A stretch of DNA of 64,000 nucleotides from Nematostella vectensis (Eukaryota > Cnidaria > Anthozoa > Actiniaria > Edwardsiidae), in assembly GCF_932526225.1 (NCBI RefSeq), contig NC_064037.1, positions 7,546,203-7,610,202 of the forward strand, given 5' to 3'. Shown here one piece after another: positions 1 through 11,955 of the stretch. Both the position numbers and the translations under genes were made by a program. Under the pieces are notes generated by a model. That model made no database searches, was not told the DNA's origin, and saw nothing but the letters and a program-made list of their open reading frames with translations. Each line of letters opens with the position of its first letter. The first letter of the stretch is position 1.

Positions 1-1516
1 GCACTTGTTCGAACTATTAGACAATCTTCGCGTGTCTGTTTTGACCACCACTTCAACTTTGGTTTATCTAATGAGGCGGATGTGACGTCATTTGCAACCC
101 AAGAATATGCCTGCAAGTAGGCCTATAGAATCAAAAAGCCCAAACTGTCGCGATCTCGTACCAGAACAATGAATACAATACATTAAAAACTGGAAATCGA
201 CTCTGCCTCGATGGAGTGCCATGGCGAAAGGATCTCCATAGACCATCTGTGATGTTTTTGCCACATTCTGTGCTTATAGGGGACTTGCGCTAAGAGATCA
301 CGTGACCTTTCTGAGAGGCAAATTCAAAACAAAATATTCAAACAAACAAAAAAGCAGAAATGACTGCGCCCGTCACACCAGAGAAAAAATGAAATCTTGA
401 AATGAAACTAAACCCTTTCTGTAAAAATATAATTTTGGCTTTTTGTTGCTGTTATTTTACGGGTAAAAGCCTGAGCGCGGGCTATTTTGCCACCTAAACA
501 GTCACGTGATCACTCACGTCCCATATTGCGTCCCCAACGTCCCAACTCGACCCAATTCCCCGCGCAATAAAATAATGGCAAATACAGCGCTTTCTTTGCC
601 TTCTGGTGTAGGTGTAGATTAAAAAAAATATATAAAAATGAATACAACATGGACAATCCAAACTATTCAAACGTTTTTCGCAAATTCTTGAATCTTTAAG
701 CTTTTTTGTTAATGACTATCATCCCCATTGCAATCGAAGCAGCGCTTCTATCTTATATTGACACAGGAAAACAAATATCTGAATATATTCACAAGCTCCT
801 GGTGTTTATGATAAGTAGGGCGTTTGCTTTAATCGCTTGTCGTTTTACTGTCTGAGTTCTAACGAACTTCTTCCGTTTCCCCGGTCCAAAACTAAAGTTT
901 CCCCTGATGTATGATTTAAAATATGGAGGTAAGCTTCTTTTTCGATTCTTTTATGGATATCAATAAAGGACTAGCTACTATAAATTTGTTATGAGACAAA
1001 GTCGTTGGAAAATGGCCCATTTGAGAAGTTTGTGATTATCAAACCAATTACATTGATAAAACATAAGATGCATGGTTTCCTGTAGATTTACTCATCGTTA
1101 TTACAACTTATAATTATTCACTAAAAATTCTAAAATGTGATACCTAATTATCAGAATACACTCGTGAGAGTTTATTTCACATGATTTTGATAAAGTTTAT
1201 TTACGCCATTTTCTTCTATTTCCATGGGCTGTAGTCAAAACCTTTGATGCATGTTTTTTAAAGTAATTTTGTTCTGCTGTTCATTTTTGTATACCCCGGG
1301 GTACCAGAGGCTCGGGCTCCGCAAGCTTCGTTCACAAAGAGTCGCCCTCGTAGCCAAGACCGGCGTTCCAGTAAACGAGTGAAGTTCGAAAGCCTCCTTT
1401 CCTAGGGGAATTTTTGTACAACCGGCCAAAAATCTATCTTTATTTCTAGTTGCTCCGTGATTGATTATACTATTGATTACTGTACAACCATAGTACAACA
1501 TTTCCGAGTATGCCAT
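1..1516. other. Gene-free stretch
   Basis: AT-rich sequence in which I see no splice-consistent coding exon, RNA gene or strong repeat. An open minus-strand frame near 1235-1516 overlaps a GC-rich patch (about 1290-1400) that looks like part of an interspersed repeat, and it has no recognisable domain. Confidence 0.5.
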
Positions 1517-2608
1517 CGCGATGTATCTGATATAGCCTACCCAAATTTGAACGCGCTATCATTCGATTTCCAACTCGAACAAAAACTTATTGTAATCATT
1601 TCTTTTTGTTCACCATCTATATGCTAAAACCTTCTTATTTTTTTTAGAAAAAATATATGTTTGATTATAGGGTATGGATTAAAGGACAACCGAAGGGCTT
1701 AATTTTCTTTTTCGTGAATGAAACGTTCAAGAAAAAAAAAGAATTTTGCTTAAATGATAAATCAAAATGAATTAAAATTGCATCTGGATTCCCAATTGTT
1801 CTCTTTAATTCAAATTTCCTCAAATGTTACATTCCAAATAATTTGACGCGCTTCTCAAGGAGAGAAAGTCGGCGATATATCTGATATGGCCTACCCAAAT
1901 TTGAACGCGCTATCATTCAATTTCCAACTCGAACAAAAACTTATTGTAATCATTTCTTTTTGTTCACCATCTATATGCTAAAGCTTCTTATTTCTTTTAG
2001 AAAAAATATATATTTGATTATAAGGGTATGGATTTTAGTGGTTAAAAAAGGACAACCGAAGGGCTTAATTTTTTTTTTCGTGAATGAAACGTTCAAGAAA
2101 AAAAAGAATTTTGCTTAAATGATAAATCAAAATGAATTGAAATTGCATCTGGATTCCCAAATGTTCTCTTTAATTCAAATTTCCTTAAATGTTACATTCC
2201 AAATAATTTGACGCGCTTCTCACATAGGAGAGAAAGTCGGCGATATATCTGATATGGCCTACCCAAATTTGAACGCGCTATCATTCGATTTCCAACTCGA
2301 ACAAAAACTTATTGTAATCATTTCTTTTTGTTCACCATCTATATGCTAAAGCTTCTTATTTCTTTTAGAAAAAATATATATTTGATTATAAGGGTATGGA
2401 TTTTAGTGGTTAAAAAAGGACAACCGAAGGGCTTAATTTTTTTTTTCGTGAATGAAACGTTCAAGAAAAAAAAGAATTTTGCTTAAATGATAAATCAAAA
2501 TGAATTGAAATTGCATCTGGATTCCCAAATGTTCTCTTTAATTCAAATTTCCTTAAATGTTACATTCCAAATAATTTGACGCGCTTCTCACATAGGAGAG
2601 AAAGTCGG
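1517..2608. repeat. ~360-bp sequence in three tandem copies
   Basis: Three head-to-tail copies begin near 1517, 1871 and 2239, so the units are about 354, 368 and 370 bp. Each starts with a GCGAT-TATCTGATAT segment, includes CATTCGATTTCCAACTCGAA, and ends with AGGAGAGAAAGTCGGC. Copies 2 and 3 are almost identical; copy 1 is more diverged and has small indels, so the last duplication is recent. No reading frame is conserved across the copies and no RNA-gene promoter boxes were seen. Confidence 0.95.
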
Positions 2609-4383
2609 CAAGACTTCGAAAAACAATCTTGACAGGTGCAAAAGGGACAAATAAGTGCAAATAACCTCAAAGTGTGCATATTTCTCCTTTCAGCAACAGA
2701 TGCATAGACCGGTAGTGGAAGTGAAAGTCTTGAACTTAAATAAACACCGACTTATTGGGTTTTATTAGGTGACCGGTAATAAACCCTAGAGTAACTATGT
2801 CCAGACTTCCCCAATTAAAATAGCAATGAAAAGAATGATGGAAGTGTAACAAAAACAGATATTCAGATATATATTTTTCATCTTTTTAATGTTTCTCTTA
2901 TTGCTCACAATCCATAAAATTTTATTTTTTACATTAGTCGAAAAATTTCATTTTAAACTCCGCAATCTTATGTTATTCACAAGTAACATTTTCTAAATAA
3001 ACACGTGAATAGGCAATCAAAGCTGAGGGTAGGGAATTTCCGTTACATTCGTCATCGTTTATACAGCTCTGCTCACATTTGCAAAAAAAAACCTTGACGC
3101 TGTTCTTGAATTGATCGATTAACCAGCAGTCTTCGCTAGACAATATTGTGTGGAAGTTTATTATACCTGAAGTATTATCAGATGTTTGATGCGTTCCTCA
3201 GTAAAAAAGAAAAAATGTCTCCCTTATAAGTTTTTTTAAAAATATTCTTATAAATGTGATTTTAAGCGACTTAGAAAAGAAAAACTCCATTGATTAATAG
3301 ATGTTAAAGAATGTAAGGGAAAGAAGGGAAAGTAAAATTAATGTTTTTCCTAACAGACACCAGTGTTCCAACAAAAAGATCGAGGGAATTAATGAATTCT
3401 TACCAGTATTTACTGACACCTTAAGTGTTAACCAAATCAAAAGCCCTCCCGTTAACAGCCAATTCACTACATAATCGCATCGTTTACGACACGTGTGGCG
3501 TCAATTTTTATTGAAACACTTGATCACCTAAAAAAAAATCAGCCTTTTGAAAGCATCACATCCAGTAGGCGTTAAAATGTGAAAATGCTATTTTTTTAAG
3601 TTGTGCATGCACTAAAAACATCTGCTTAATTCGTTTGTTTTTATAATTGACAATCAAAAGTTTTGTCAGAAAGCACATGTACAAAAATGGAATCTTTTAA
3701 TTGAAATTTGAAGTACAGCTTGTTCATGAATTGTTCAATTCTACTTCAGTATAAAATGCAGCTCTTTTGTAACATCCTTTTGTGAATCCTTTCATGACCA
3801 ATGTGGATGTGTAATTGGGTGTTTCTTTAAATTGCACAAGTTCTTTACAACAGGTCTATTTTGGTACAACCAACAACCCATTGTTTGCACTCACTTTTAT
3901 TAGAGTAATGCATTTAATTAAGACGTACTACATATAAGTAGACACAAAAAATATTGTGCAAGTCTGTGATCATAATAGGGTTCCGAATGGTCCTCTCTAA
4001 TTTTCGATGCTCGCAGTAGAAAGCTTATCTAAATGCTCGCCATGAGTAATATCGAGGCGATTGCCTTTTTTTTTCTTTGAGTTTTATCATAAAAGGCCTA
4101 CTGGTTCAGTTTGGCGGATTAGTCTTCGTTGGAAAACAGGTATAAGAACGTTAGATAACATCATGTTGATATATGCGCTTTAATTTTCTTTCCCCCTATC
4201 TTTATTTTGTTGTTGTTGTTTTCATTTATGTATTGCGGCTAATTCTGAGGCATGAGCTTGTTCTATTACTTTTCTACAAAGACAAACCAAGATAAACTCT
4301 ACTAATATAAATATATTGTTCTCTTTCTAACAGATCGTAGGTCTATACAGAGATGCGAGTAATCGTCGAGTGTAGAACCTCGG
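2609..4383. other. Gene-free AT-rich stretch
   Basis: No supported exon, RNA gene or tandem repeat was seen. The region is AT-rich with short homopolymer runs. Confidence 0.5.
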
Positions 4384-4802
4384 TCATTTCATGGCGCGAG
4401 AACCCGGGTCCCAGTCATCAAACGTCATTGCACATTTGATTGCTGTGATCTGGTTTTCCGTGTCGATGTATAACAGGGAAAAGGTGGTTGGCGAGAGTAA
4501 GTAGTATCCATTCCTAGTGTATTTGTATCGGTAAGGACAGCAAATACAAGGGAATCTTGCTGCTACTAAGGCACCTTCCACGAACTGAGTGGCCAAATTA
4601 GTGGGTAAACTTCTTCATAAAATATAGGGAACTTTTGAAGTGCCTTGAAAACAGTCCTTAATAAGGAGGGAGTCAAGTTTTGAATTCCATTGTGTCCGCT
4701 GGACAGGAGGACTAAGGACACATAGATACAAGGGAAGCATATCTGTTTGTTGCAAATTTCACCGACATACCAGGCAGAATTCCCTGAAGTAGCATTGAAC
4801 AA
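4384..4802 (-). other. Unrecognised pair of overlapping open frames
   Basis: Two minus-strand frames are open back to back. One covers roughly 4802-4566, is hydrophobic and contains an NAT glycosylation-type motif. The other covers 4596-4384 and includes CICCPYRYKYTRNG. They overlap at a CAG/TTCGTGGAAG segment that could be a frameshift or a small splice junction. The amino-acid mix looks more protein-like than neighbouring noise, but I recognise no family, and flanking start or splice signals do not settle it. It may be a decayed exon. Confidence 0.2.
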
Positions 4803-4984
4803 AGTAAAAATGTGTGAACTCTTGATCTACCGCTGGCATTTGCGAACTGTTCACCTTCCGATGCTGTATTTTTACGTCCTTAGTAACTACACTTTTAGAA
4901 ATGAACCATTCCGACATCGCCCAGGGTCTTCTGGGTAAATTTCAATATGGCGTCTAGCTGACAAAGATATCCTTTGAGCCCATA

Positions 4985-5352
4985 CCATACCTGTCAGCTC
5001 TCCCGCATTAGGCGGGAGTCTCAATATTGTGGACCCCTTCTCCCGCTCTCCCGCGTTATGCACCAAATCTCCCGCTTTTTAGCGATTTTTATCGGTTCCG
5101 AAAAATTATTCTATAGAAAATTTCCCATTTTCCCTTTTTTCTATTAAAATATTCGAAACAACAATTCCCTTGCGACGCGCAATTTATCTAACACCCTCGT
5201 GAGATCTATAAGTGGATTTGTTCGCGAGAGCTTTCTATACGGCAAACACCTGCAAGGTTAAAACCACCCCTCCCCAAAAAAATGAATATACCCCACCCCT
5301 CTCCCCAAAAAAGTCTCAAGCCTTGAGATTTTCGTAGGTTGACAGGTATGCC
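4985..5352. mobile_element. MITE-like element with CATACCTGTCA inverted ends
   Basis: The left end reads CATACCTGTCA and the right end TGACAGGTATG, an exact 11-bp terminal inverted repeat. Both sides are flanked by CCATAC-like sequence, consistent with a short target duplication. The interior holds repeated TCTCCCGC motifs and a CCCGCATTAGGCGGG hairpin. There is no coding capacity. A decayed relative lies near 55963-56085. Confidence 0.75.
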
Positions 5353-5904
5353 ATACAATAGTATCTAAATGAACGATATTATTCGTTTTCTTTAAAAAAA
5401 AACCTGTTAAAGTAAGAGGATGTCCTTATATGGCAAACGGGCATTTTATCGTTAGGGTAGGGGGTATATTAATTCTTAAATTAAAATCCACAAAAATTCA
5501 CACTTCAAACCCTAAATGACTTGATTGTATTAAGTTTTTATAACTTCACTTTATATTGCATATAATGGGTTTACATTACTAAGAAGGCCCGTGGCAGTCA
5601 TTATGTACATTTTGTGACGAAATATTTCCGTCTTGTCTAGTCTTCCAGAACTTTATTACTGCATGGGCTACAACAATTCGGATTGAAAAATATAACCCTG
5701 CTGATTTTAGAGCCTTAATTTTTTAAATCGTTATTACTAAAGCTCCATTACTACCTAAGTTTCGCCCAAGAAGCAACTCGCTTTAGACTATTTGCAGCAG
5801 CAAATATTGTATTTAGCACCGTGTTAAATAAGGCTTGTACAGTTAAAATCAAGGTTGTCGTGAGGCTACTGTTTTGAAACCATAGCATTAAAAGATTCTC
5901 GCGT
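5353..5904. other. Gene-free stretch downstream of the GPCR
   Basis: AT-rich sequence 3' of the minus-strand GPCR gene, probably covering its 3' UTR and beyond. No exon, repeat or RNA gene is supported. Confidence 0.4.
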
Positions 5905-6243
5905 TAAACCGCTGCCATCTAGTGGTCTTGTACATTATCCACATCCCTTGTGCATGGTTCCTCGCGGATGTTTCGCGCGCATGTTTTTTTTCACAGATAA
6001 CCGCTGCTTATTAGAGTTATTGCGTCATATGCATATACATACGCTATCGCTTCTCGTGTGCATGGTTTCTCGCGGATGACCGTTGCACACTAGCGCTCTG
6101 GTGCTGACGCTACATTGCGCATGATTTCTAGCGAATAACCGCTGCCAGCTAATGCTCTGGTACTGACGTCATACTGCGCATGGTTTTTCACGGATAACCG
6201 CAACCCACTAGCGCTCTGGTGCTGACGTCAACGTCATCTGCAT
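5905..6243. repeat. Degenerate ~60-bp minisatellite over the GPCR stop codon
   Basis: About five diverged copies of a unit made of GCATGGTTTCTCGCGGATAA, then CCGCTGCC, then CTAGCGCTCTGGTGCTGACG. The last three copies (about 6058-6240) are the clearest. Two carry the full CRE-type palindrome TGACGTCA. The most rightward copy encodes, on the minus strand, the last residues and TAG stop of the GPCR. Confidence 0.85.
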
Positions 6244-9200
6244 GGACTTGAGGTCGTCACGTCTAGTGGATCGCTGCCTCATTCCAGGAATCCAGAAACT
6301 CATTACGTTAATAAACTCTCTCTGGAATTTCTTATTAAGCACGACATACAGTATGGGGTTGATGGCCGAGTTTGCATGACAGAGAAAGAAAACGATGGAT
6401 TCCACGATTGGCGTGTTCTGCACTATCTGGAAGTAGATATCGGAGTGGTAATAGATAATGATATGCATAATGTGAGCGGGGAGCCAGCAGAGCGCAAACA
6501 CTACGACCACTATGATGAGCATGCGCAGGACTTTCCGCTTCGACGTCTCAGCGTAACGCTTCACATTTGCCGTTGTCACGCCAGGTATCTTACGTGACCA
6601 CAGTTTTCGCCCAATCAGGACGTAGAGAGTACCAATCACCACAAGGGGGACTATGTAGAGCAAAATGAGCGTCGCCATGAAGTAGGTCCGCGCGAACTCG
6701 AATTGCTCCTTTCCATCTCGTGAGATGGTATTCCAGTTCATGTGACATTCCCATACTCCCGACTTTCGACCGAGATTAACCTCAAACAGCACGAGGTAGA
6801 GGACGTTAAATAGGGCGGAGACAATCCAGATAAATGAGGTAATCAGCTTGGTGTTACGGATGATTGGCAGGTGTTTAAAGGGGTGGATGATGGCGAAGTA
6901 ACGGTCCAATGAGATGGCGACTAGCGCGATGATTGACGCGGTGATTGACAGCGTCCCGGAGAAGTTGACCCACTTGCACGTTACTGACCCAATCCAATCA
7001 CTGATCCACTGTTGCCCGTAGTACAAGAACTTTATCTTGAGAAATATAACGAAACACGACATTAGGGAATAAAAGCAATTGTAAAGTATAAATAATATAT
7101 TGGCCATCTCCATAACAAAAGGGAATTATTTGATATGCTTGCTTGCGGCTGAAATGTCTTGGAGGATCATCGGGATTCCTGTTTCGTGTGTACTGGAATC
7201 TGGGTCGTGCGTACGTCTTTAGTATCTCTTTCCGAGGCGCGTACCCAGATTGGCTGATGGGGGTGCGCATACATAGCTATCATATGGAAAAAGCATAGTA
7301 TTTGAAGATACCCACTTTTTGGCCGCCAAAGGAAGGGGGACGCGCTTGCGCCTTACGCTTCCTTAGTGTACGCGACTGTTTCCGCTACTCCGAAAAAGTG
7401 TGTGCGTCAACTAACTTCTATCTTTTTAAGGACCCAAAGTACACAGAGGAGACAAAAGGGATCACTTGACAAAGTTATGCCTAAATAAACTTTTTAGGAC
7501 GTATTAACAAACGACGATGCGCAGGCCAATACGCTCATTTGCTGATATCACTGGAATCTTATGCGCTTTCTACCAAAAATGACATAAGGTTTACTACGAA
7601 GGAGTCTTCGCTATACCGTCAACTTTTTTCTTGAAGCACATAATAAAATCTAGCGTGCGTGTGCATCGTTGTCGTCCCTTGACAGTCGTAAATATTTTCG
7701 CTATTGCGTTAAAAGCACACGGACCCCTTTTTGCTGTTTTTTAGAATGAAAATAATTTAGAATATGTAACAACTTAAACAAATCTAGAATATGTAGCTAG
7801 ATTAAGTGGAAGAATAAGACTTATTTTCCCGGCAGGTTAGCCTTGCGCACACTTGTTGTGACGCTATGTATACAAAAAATAGAAAATATTTCAATAAAAC
7901 ATTCCCATAGTAATCATAGAACGAGTCTAACCATTTGAAGGGACTGACAATGCCACAAATGTACCATAAGTTACCGACAAACTTAAATAGAATAGCTTAA
8001 ATAGAAACGCTTTTATATAGAAATCGCTTAGTCTGGACATTTGGAGACAGTTTGACAATAACAAACTCATTTACTTCTTCCCACACAGCTATAAGCAAAC
8101 GATCTCATGGCTATCACTTGAGTTAAGCTGCACAAATTGTTTCTAGGGATTGCGTCGAGATGATAAGAGGATTACGCGGCTGTATAAAGGATAATAGGAT
8201 ATACGTCTGCTTAGAGATGTTTTCTGGTGCGTCTTGTGAAAATGACTAAGTAATCGCGGAAAACTTTGAGTAGGCAAAAGCAGATGTACCCTTAGATGTT
8301 GGCATTAGCAGTCTCGTCGGCACGTAGCCTGGATCGCACCAATATCAGCACATCCTGTACAATGTGTTCACTAATGCATCAATAATCTTTATCAAAGCTG
8401 TATTGACAGTTAGCCGCGAAAAGCGAGTGCACAACCAAAGATAAAACTTGACTAGTATATGTCTTTATTCACTTTGATGACAATAATTTGCTGTTTATTT
8501 ATAAGACGGAATTATGAACATATACTGTATATTCTAATATAAATGACCTTTGCAAAGCGAGGTTGATATTGTAATTTTACTATTGAACGATATCAGACGG
8601 TAGTCGAGGGCGGTGGGCAAAATGATTACAAACGTGTGTAGGCGGCCAAGAATCACGCACGCGCGTTAAACACGCGACTTGTCACGTGACAATACAATCC
8701 GACACGTGATATTGACAACTCGCATAAAGGCATTAACGCGTTATGATCACGCATGAGAATGACACACAGGTGAAACAATAACACGAGCATATCACACCAC
8801 ATTTGACACTGTCCCTCGCACGAATAGCACGTGTTATGCGCACTTGAATCACACACATGATACAATCACGTTTTACGAATCACACACGCGTGAATCGATA
8901 GCACGCACTCGCGATGATCATGCACATTAATCAAAGGATCACATGCACGCGTCATCATCACGCATCCGTGTCACGCGCACGCGCCATAATCACAAACACA
9001 AACCACGCACACGAATCCCGTACACGATCACACACAGTTACCTGTAGCGGCATGACCATGACAGAGACGAGTAGATCTGCGATGGCCATGTTCACGATAA
9101 GGAAATTGAAGGTAGTTTTCATGTACGCGCGAGTCGCCACGATGTGTATCACTATCGCGTTCCCGAAAAAGGCGATGAAGGTGATGATGGCGTAAGCGGC

Positions 9201-9265
9201 TGTCATCTCACCCGCGATGACCTTGTGGCTGGTGGCGGTCGTTTGGGACAGGTTTGCACTAGGAG
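6208..9265 (-). CDS. Class A (rhodopsin-family) GPCR, peptide-receptor-like
   Basis: Seven-transmembrane receptor at the plasma membrane, expected to couple a small or peptide ligand to G proteins. Two exons are visible: 9265-9042 (strong acceptor TTCTTCTCCTCAG, donor CTACAG/gtaact) encodes a short extracellular tail with an NLS glycosylation site, TM1 with its GN motif and TM2 (NMAIADLL). Exon 7035-6208 (acceptor TTTCTCAAG) starts IKFLYYGQQW and holds TM3 with the conserved Cys (TCKW), the DRY box (SLDRYFAI), TM4, TM5, TM6 (FALCWLPAH) and TM7 (NSAINPILY), then a short basic tail. Both exons join in phase 0 at the extracellular end of TM2. The first exon starts with two nucleotides of a split codon, so at least one 5' exon with the start codon is missing and I could not place it. 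All key class A residues are present, so the gene looks functional. The ligand cannot be read from sequence; the general look is of neuropeptide/RFamide-type receptors. Confidence 0.88.
7226..7372. mobile_element. Interspersed short element, copy A (GCGCGTAC ends)
   Basis: Sits in the GPCR intron. It begins GAGGCGCGTACCCAGATTGG, contains a GGGGGTGCGCA segment, CATATGGAAAAAGCATAGTA and CTTTTTGGCCGCCAA, and ends near GTGTACGCGACT. The same order of blocks occurs at 26140-26303 and, inverted, at 49033-49155. The ends look like imperfect inverted repeats of GGCGCGTAC. Non-coding. Confidence 0.7.
8580..9030. repeat. CACG-rich degenerate simple repeat next to a GPCR splice donor
   Basis: About 450 bp of short variants of ATCACGCACACG-type words, including several CACGTG E-box palindromes. 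It ends within a dozen bases of the donor site of the GPCR exon at 9042. No fixed period is clear, so it is cryptically simple rather than a clean tandem array. Confidence 0.7.
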
Positions 9266-9527
9266 CTGAGGAGAAGAATGTGCGCAAATTCTCACCAAGA
9301 AATATCGAGAGGCAATAGAGCACATGAAATACGTGTAATAATCAACATAGCTGATCCTCACAGTTTATTATCCTACTAGTATAAGAAAATTCTGACCTAC
9401 TTATTAGAATAAAGGTTCAATTTATTAAAACATTGCTTCGAACTAAACAAATCGGCACCCCGACACCGTATTTTTTACCTCTGTTCTTACTGAACGGCAA
9501 CTAAAGTGTGCATGGAGGTAATAAGTG

Positions 9528-9690
9528 TTTATTTTTTTAGGGGTCCGGTATCCATCAAATCGCGCGCTCTGATTGGCTCTCGTGAGGTCCGGTATCCTAC
9601 GATACGGACCCCAAGATACCGGACCGCTCACCTTCAAAGCTCGAAATAATGAGTCGATTTGAAAAATGACCATCGAAAAATGGCTTAACT
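9528..9690. mobile_element. Interspersed repeat, copy 1 (GGTCCGGTATC inverted motif)
   Basis: Near-identical to 52803-52955 over about 145 bp. Both copies read T-rich lead, GGGGTCCGGTATCCATCAAA, then CTCTGATTGGCTCTCGTGAG, then a second GGTCCGGTATCC, then the inverse GATACCGGACC, then CAAAGCTCGAAATA. The inverted pair could form a hairpin. No coding capacity; transposition mechanism unknown. Confidence 0.85.
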
Positions 9691-11637
9691 TAATTTCATA
9701 GAGCTTTATATTAAAACGGCATAGCTATATTTCTCTATAACTTATTGTCGGCGAAGCTTTGTGTCAGTTGGAAAATTGGTGTGAACAAACATGGGACCGT
9801 GGGAATAAGGTTGATAATATTAGGCAGTAGTGTCCGAGCTTTAGCTTTACGCACGTTATCAGAAGAATATTATATTCACATAATATACACTGCATAATGT
9901 TAGTGTAAGAGTGGATCTTTGCGCATCACGATATTAAGGAGTATACATTAATCTCTTCTTGATGGACCAGAGTCACATAACGTAAAGTCCATAATAGTGG
10001 TGGAGCTTTGCGCACGACCATAACACGTATTATTTATTAATCTCCCCATGATTGTCATGAAGTCATGTGCATAATGGTAGTGCAGGGACTACTTTTGCGC
10101 ATCATCAGGGGTACCTTAAATGATCTAATAAACCCACCCTATCTAAAGAACGCCTCCTATCTAAAGAACGCCCCCCCCCCCCCCCTAAGTTTACAAGTTT
10201 GTATTGAACGCTTTCTCTAACAAACGCTCCAACCCCAACCCCTCTATTTTAGCCCCCTACCCTCCCTATTGTTTGCAAAATTCCGTTCCAATTGAAGCCC
10301 GTTTAGTAGCCCCTTCCAAGCGTGCAATCGATCTGATCTTTGGCTAACACAATCACCTATGCTTCTAGTTTGCAAATTTTGAAATAGAATTTAGATATTA
10401 ATAATTGGCGAGGCGTACAACGTGCAAATGAAATCGCAGTTTTTGCATGGGGGTTTGGTAGTAAATCTAAAAAACTGTAGTTGCAAACCACTCAATTTGC
10501 GTCTTATATGATAAACGGACAACCGAATCGATTCCTTGGAAATATGGAAGAGTAAGTTAGAAGTAGATAGATGAGCGTCACCTAACGAATAGTGTATATT
10601 TGAAGTGGAGGGGTGGAGCTTTGAGCACGTTCATAAGAACTATACCAGTAAACATTAACGAATGCTTAACGAATGCTTACGGCGGTGTAGGAAGCGTATT
10701 TAAGAGTGTGTACATGGGGGAGTATTCAAGCCACCCACCCGCCTTTAAACTGATGCTATATGAGCGCTATGCAGTTACTCTCATAACTGAGGCATCATTA
10801 TTACATCATTGTTAAGGGGGAGGTAAAAGCGAAAATTATATTACATGACGTCATAAGAGAAGAAGATCGAATCAGGCGCCCGCAAGGGTCCGCAGCAAAA
10901 AGAAATATAAGCTTATATCCTTATTTTTAAAGTGTCGTATTTTGATATATAGAAATTTAATGAAAACAGATTTTCAATTACACGAAAATAAATTGCGTGC
11001 AAAACCGAATTTACACGATACATATTTAAAATCAAATTTGAAAATAATTCATTATTTCCACTTCTGCACATAGCCGCCTTACAGAAGCAATTAAGTAGCT
11101 TCTTAACCTCTTCGTTTAATTAGTTATTTAATTCATTTTATGTATTGTGCGAATTTTTACACTTACAAATACGCAAAAAGCGCCTACAAATTCTTAGATA
11201 AACAAAAAGAGAAAATTTTTAAGGAAGAAATCCTTATTGATTATCGACTGCGTTTGTATATAGTATGATTAGAAGAAAGTCTAATATTTCACGATTTCAA
11301 TATTAAAAGAAAAAAGGGCTAATCCGAAGTCTTCAAGGAAACTGAATGCATAAGCGGCTTAGGTAGCGCATTAAGATATCCGCGAAAACCGCAATCTGTG
11401 CCTAACAAAGTTTAACCCGGTTGACGATTGAAAAGAGAATCTTTATTCCTATTAACAGCTTGTTCTGTTCTTTCTTTATCAGTAGAATTCAAAAACAAGC
11501 TAGTAAACTCCTTTAGGATATAAACCTATTTTTTTCAAAATGATTAATTGTTATTTTTCATTAACGTCCACTGTTGGATTAATAGCTTCTTTTACAGGTG
11601 TGAAGTAGAAACTACAAAATTAAGGACCTGTAAATTC
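9691..11637. other. Gene-free stretch with weak short repeats
   Basis: Several loose copies of a GTGGAGCTTTGCGCA-type word recur between about 9830 and 10640, and there is a C-run near 10171-10187. A plus-strand open frame around 10600-10815 has no recognisable domain and overlaps one of these words. No gene is supported. Confidence 0.4.
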
Positions 11638-11955
11638 GAGTGCATTTTCTATTTGAAAATCCAAATCACATACCTCCTGTGGTGTTAAGCAGCATTTTCC
11701 TTGGTTTAATAAAGACTTCCTCGTATATTCTTGTCTTTTCTTTCTTTTGTGTTTACTCTCGTAGAATTTCCCGTGAGCTCACAATTAGTGTAAGGCGAGT
11801 GCATTTTCTATTTGAAAATCCAAATCACATACCTCCTGTGGTGTTAAGCAGCATTTTCCTTGTTTTAATAAAGACTTCCTCGTATATTCTTGTCTTTTCT
11901 TTCTTTTGTGTTTACTCTCGTAGAATTTCCCGTGAGTTCACAATTAGTGTAAGGC
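11638..11955. repeat. 159-bp tandem duplication
   Basis: Two head-to-tail copies begin at 11638 and 11797 (159 bp apart) and differ at only a few positions. The unit starts GAGTGCATTTTCTATTTGAA and ends CACAATTAGTGTAAGGC. Because 159 is divisible by three, one plus-strand frame stays open through both copies, giving a 53-residue repeat, but nothing else supports translation. Confidence 0.95.
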
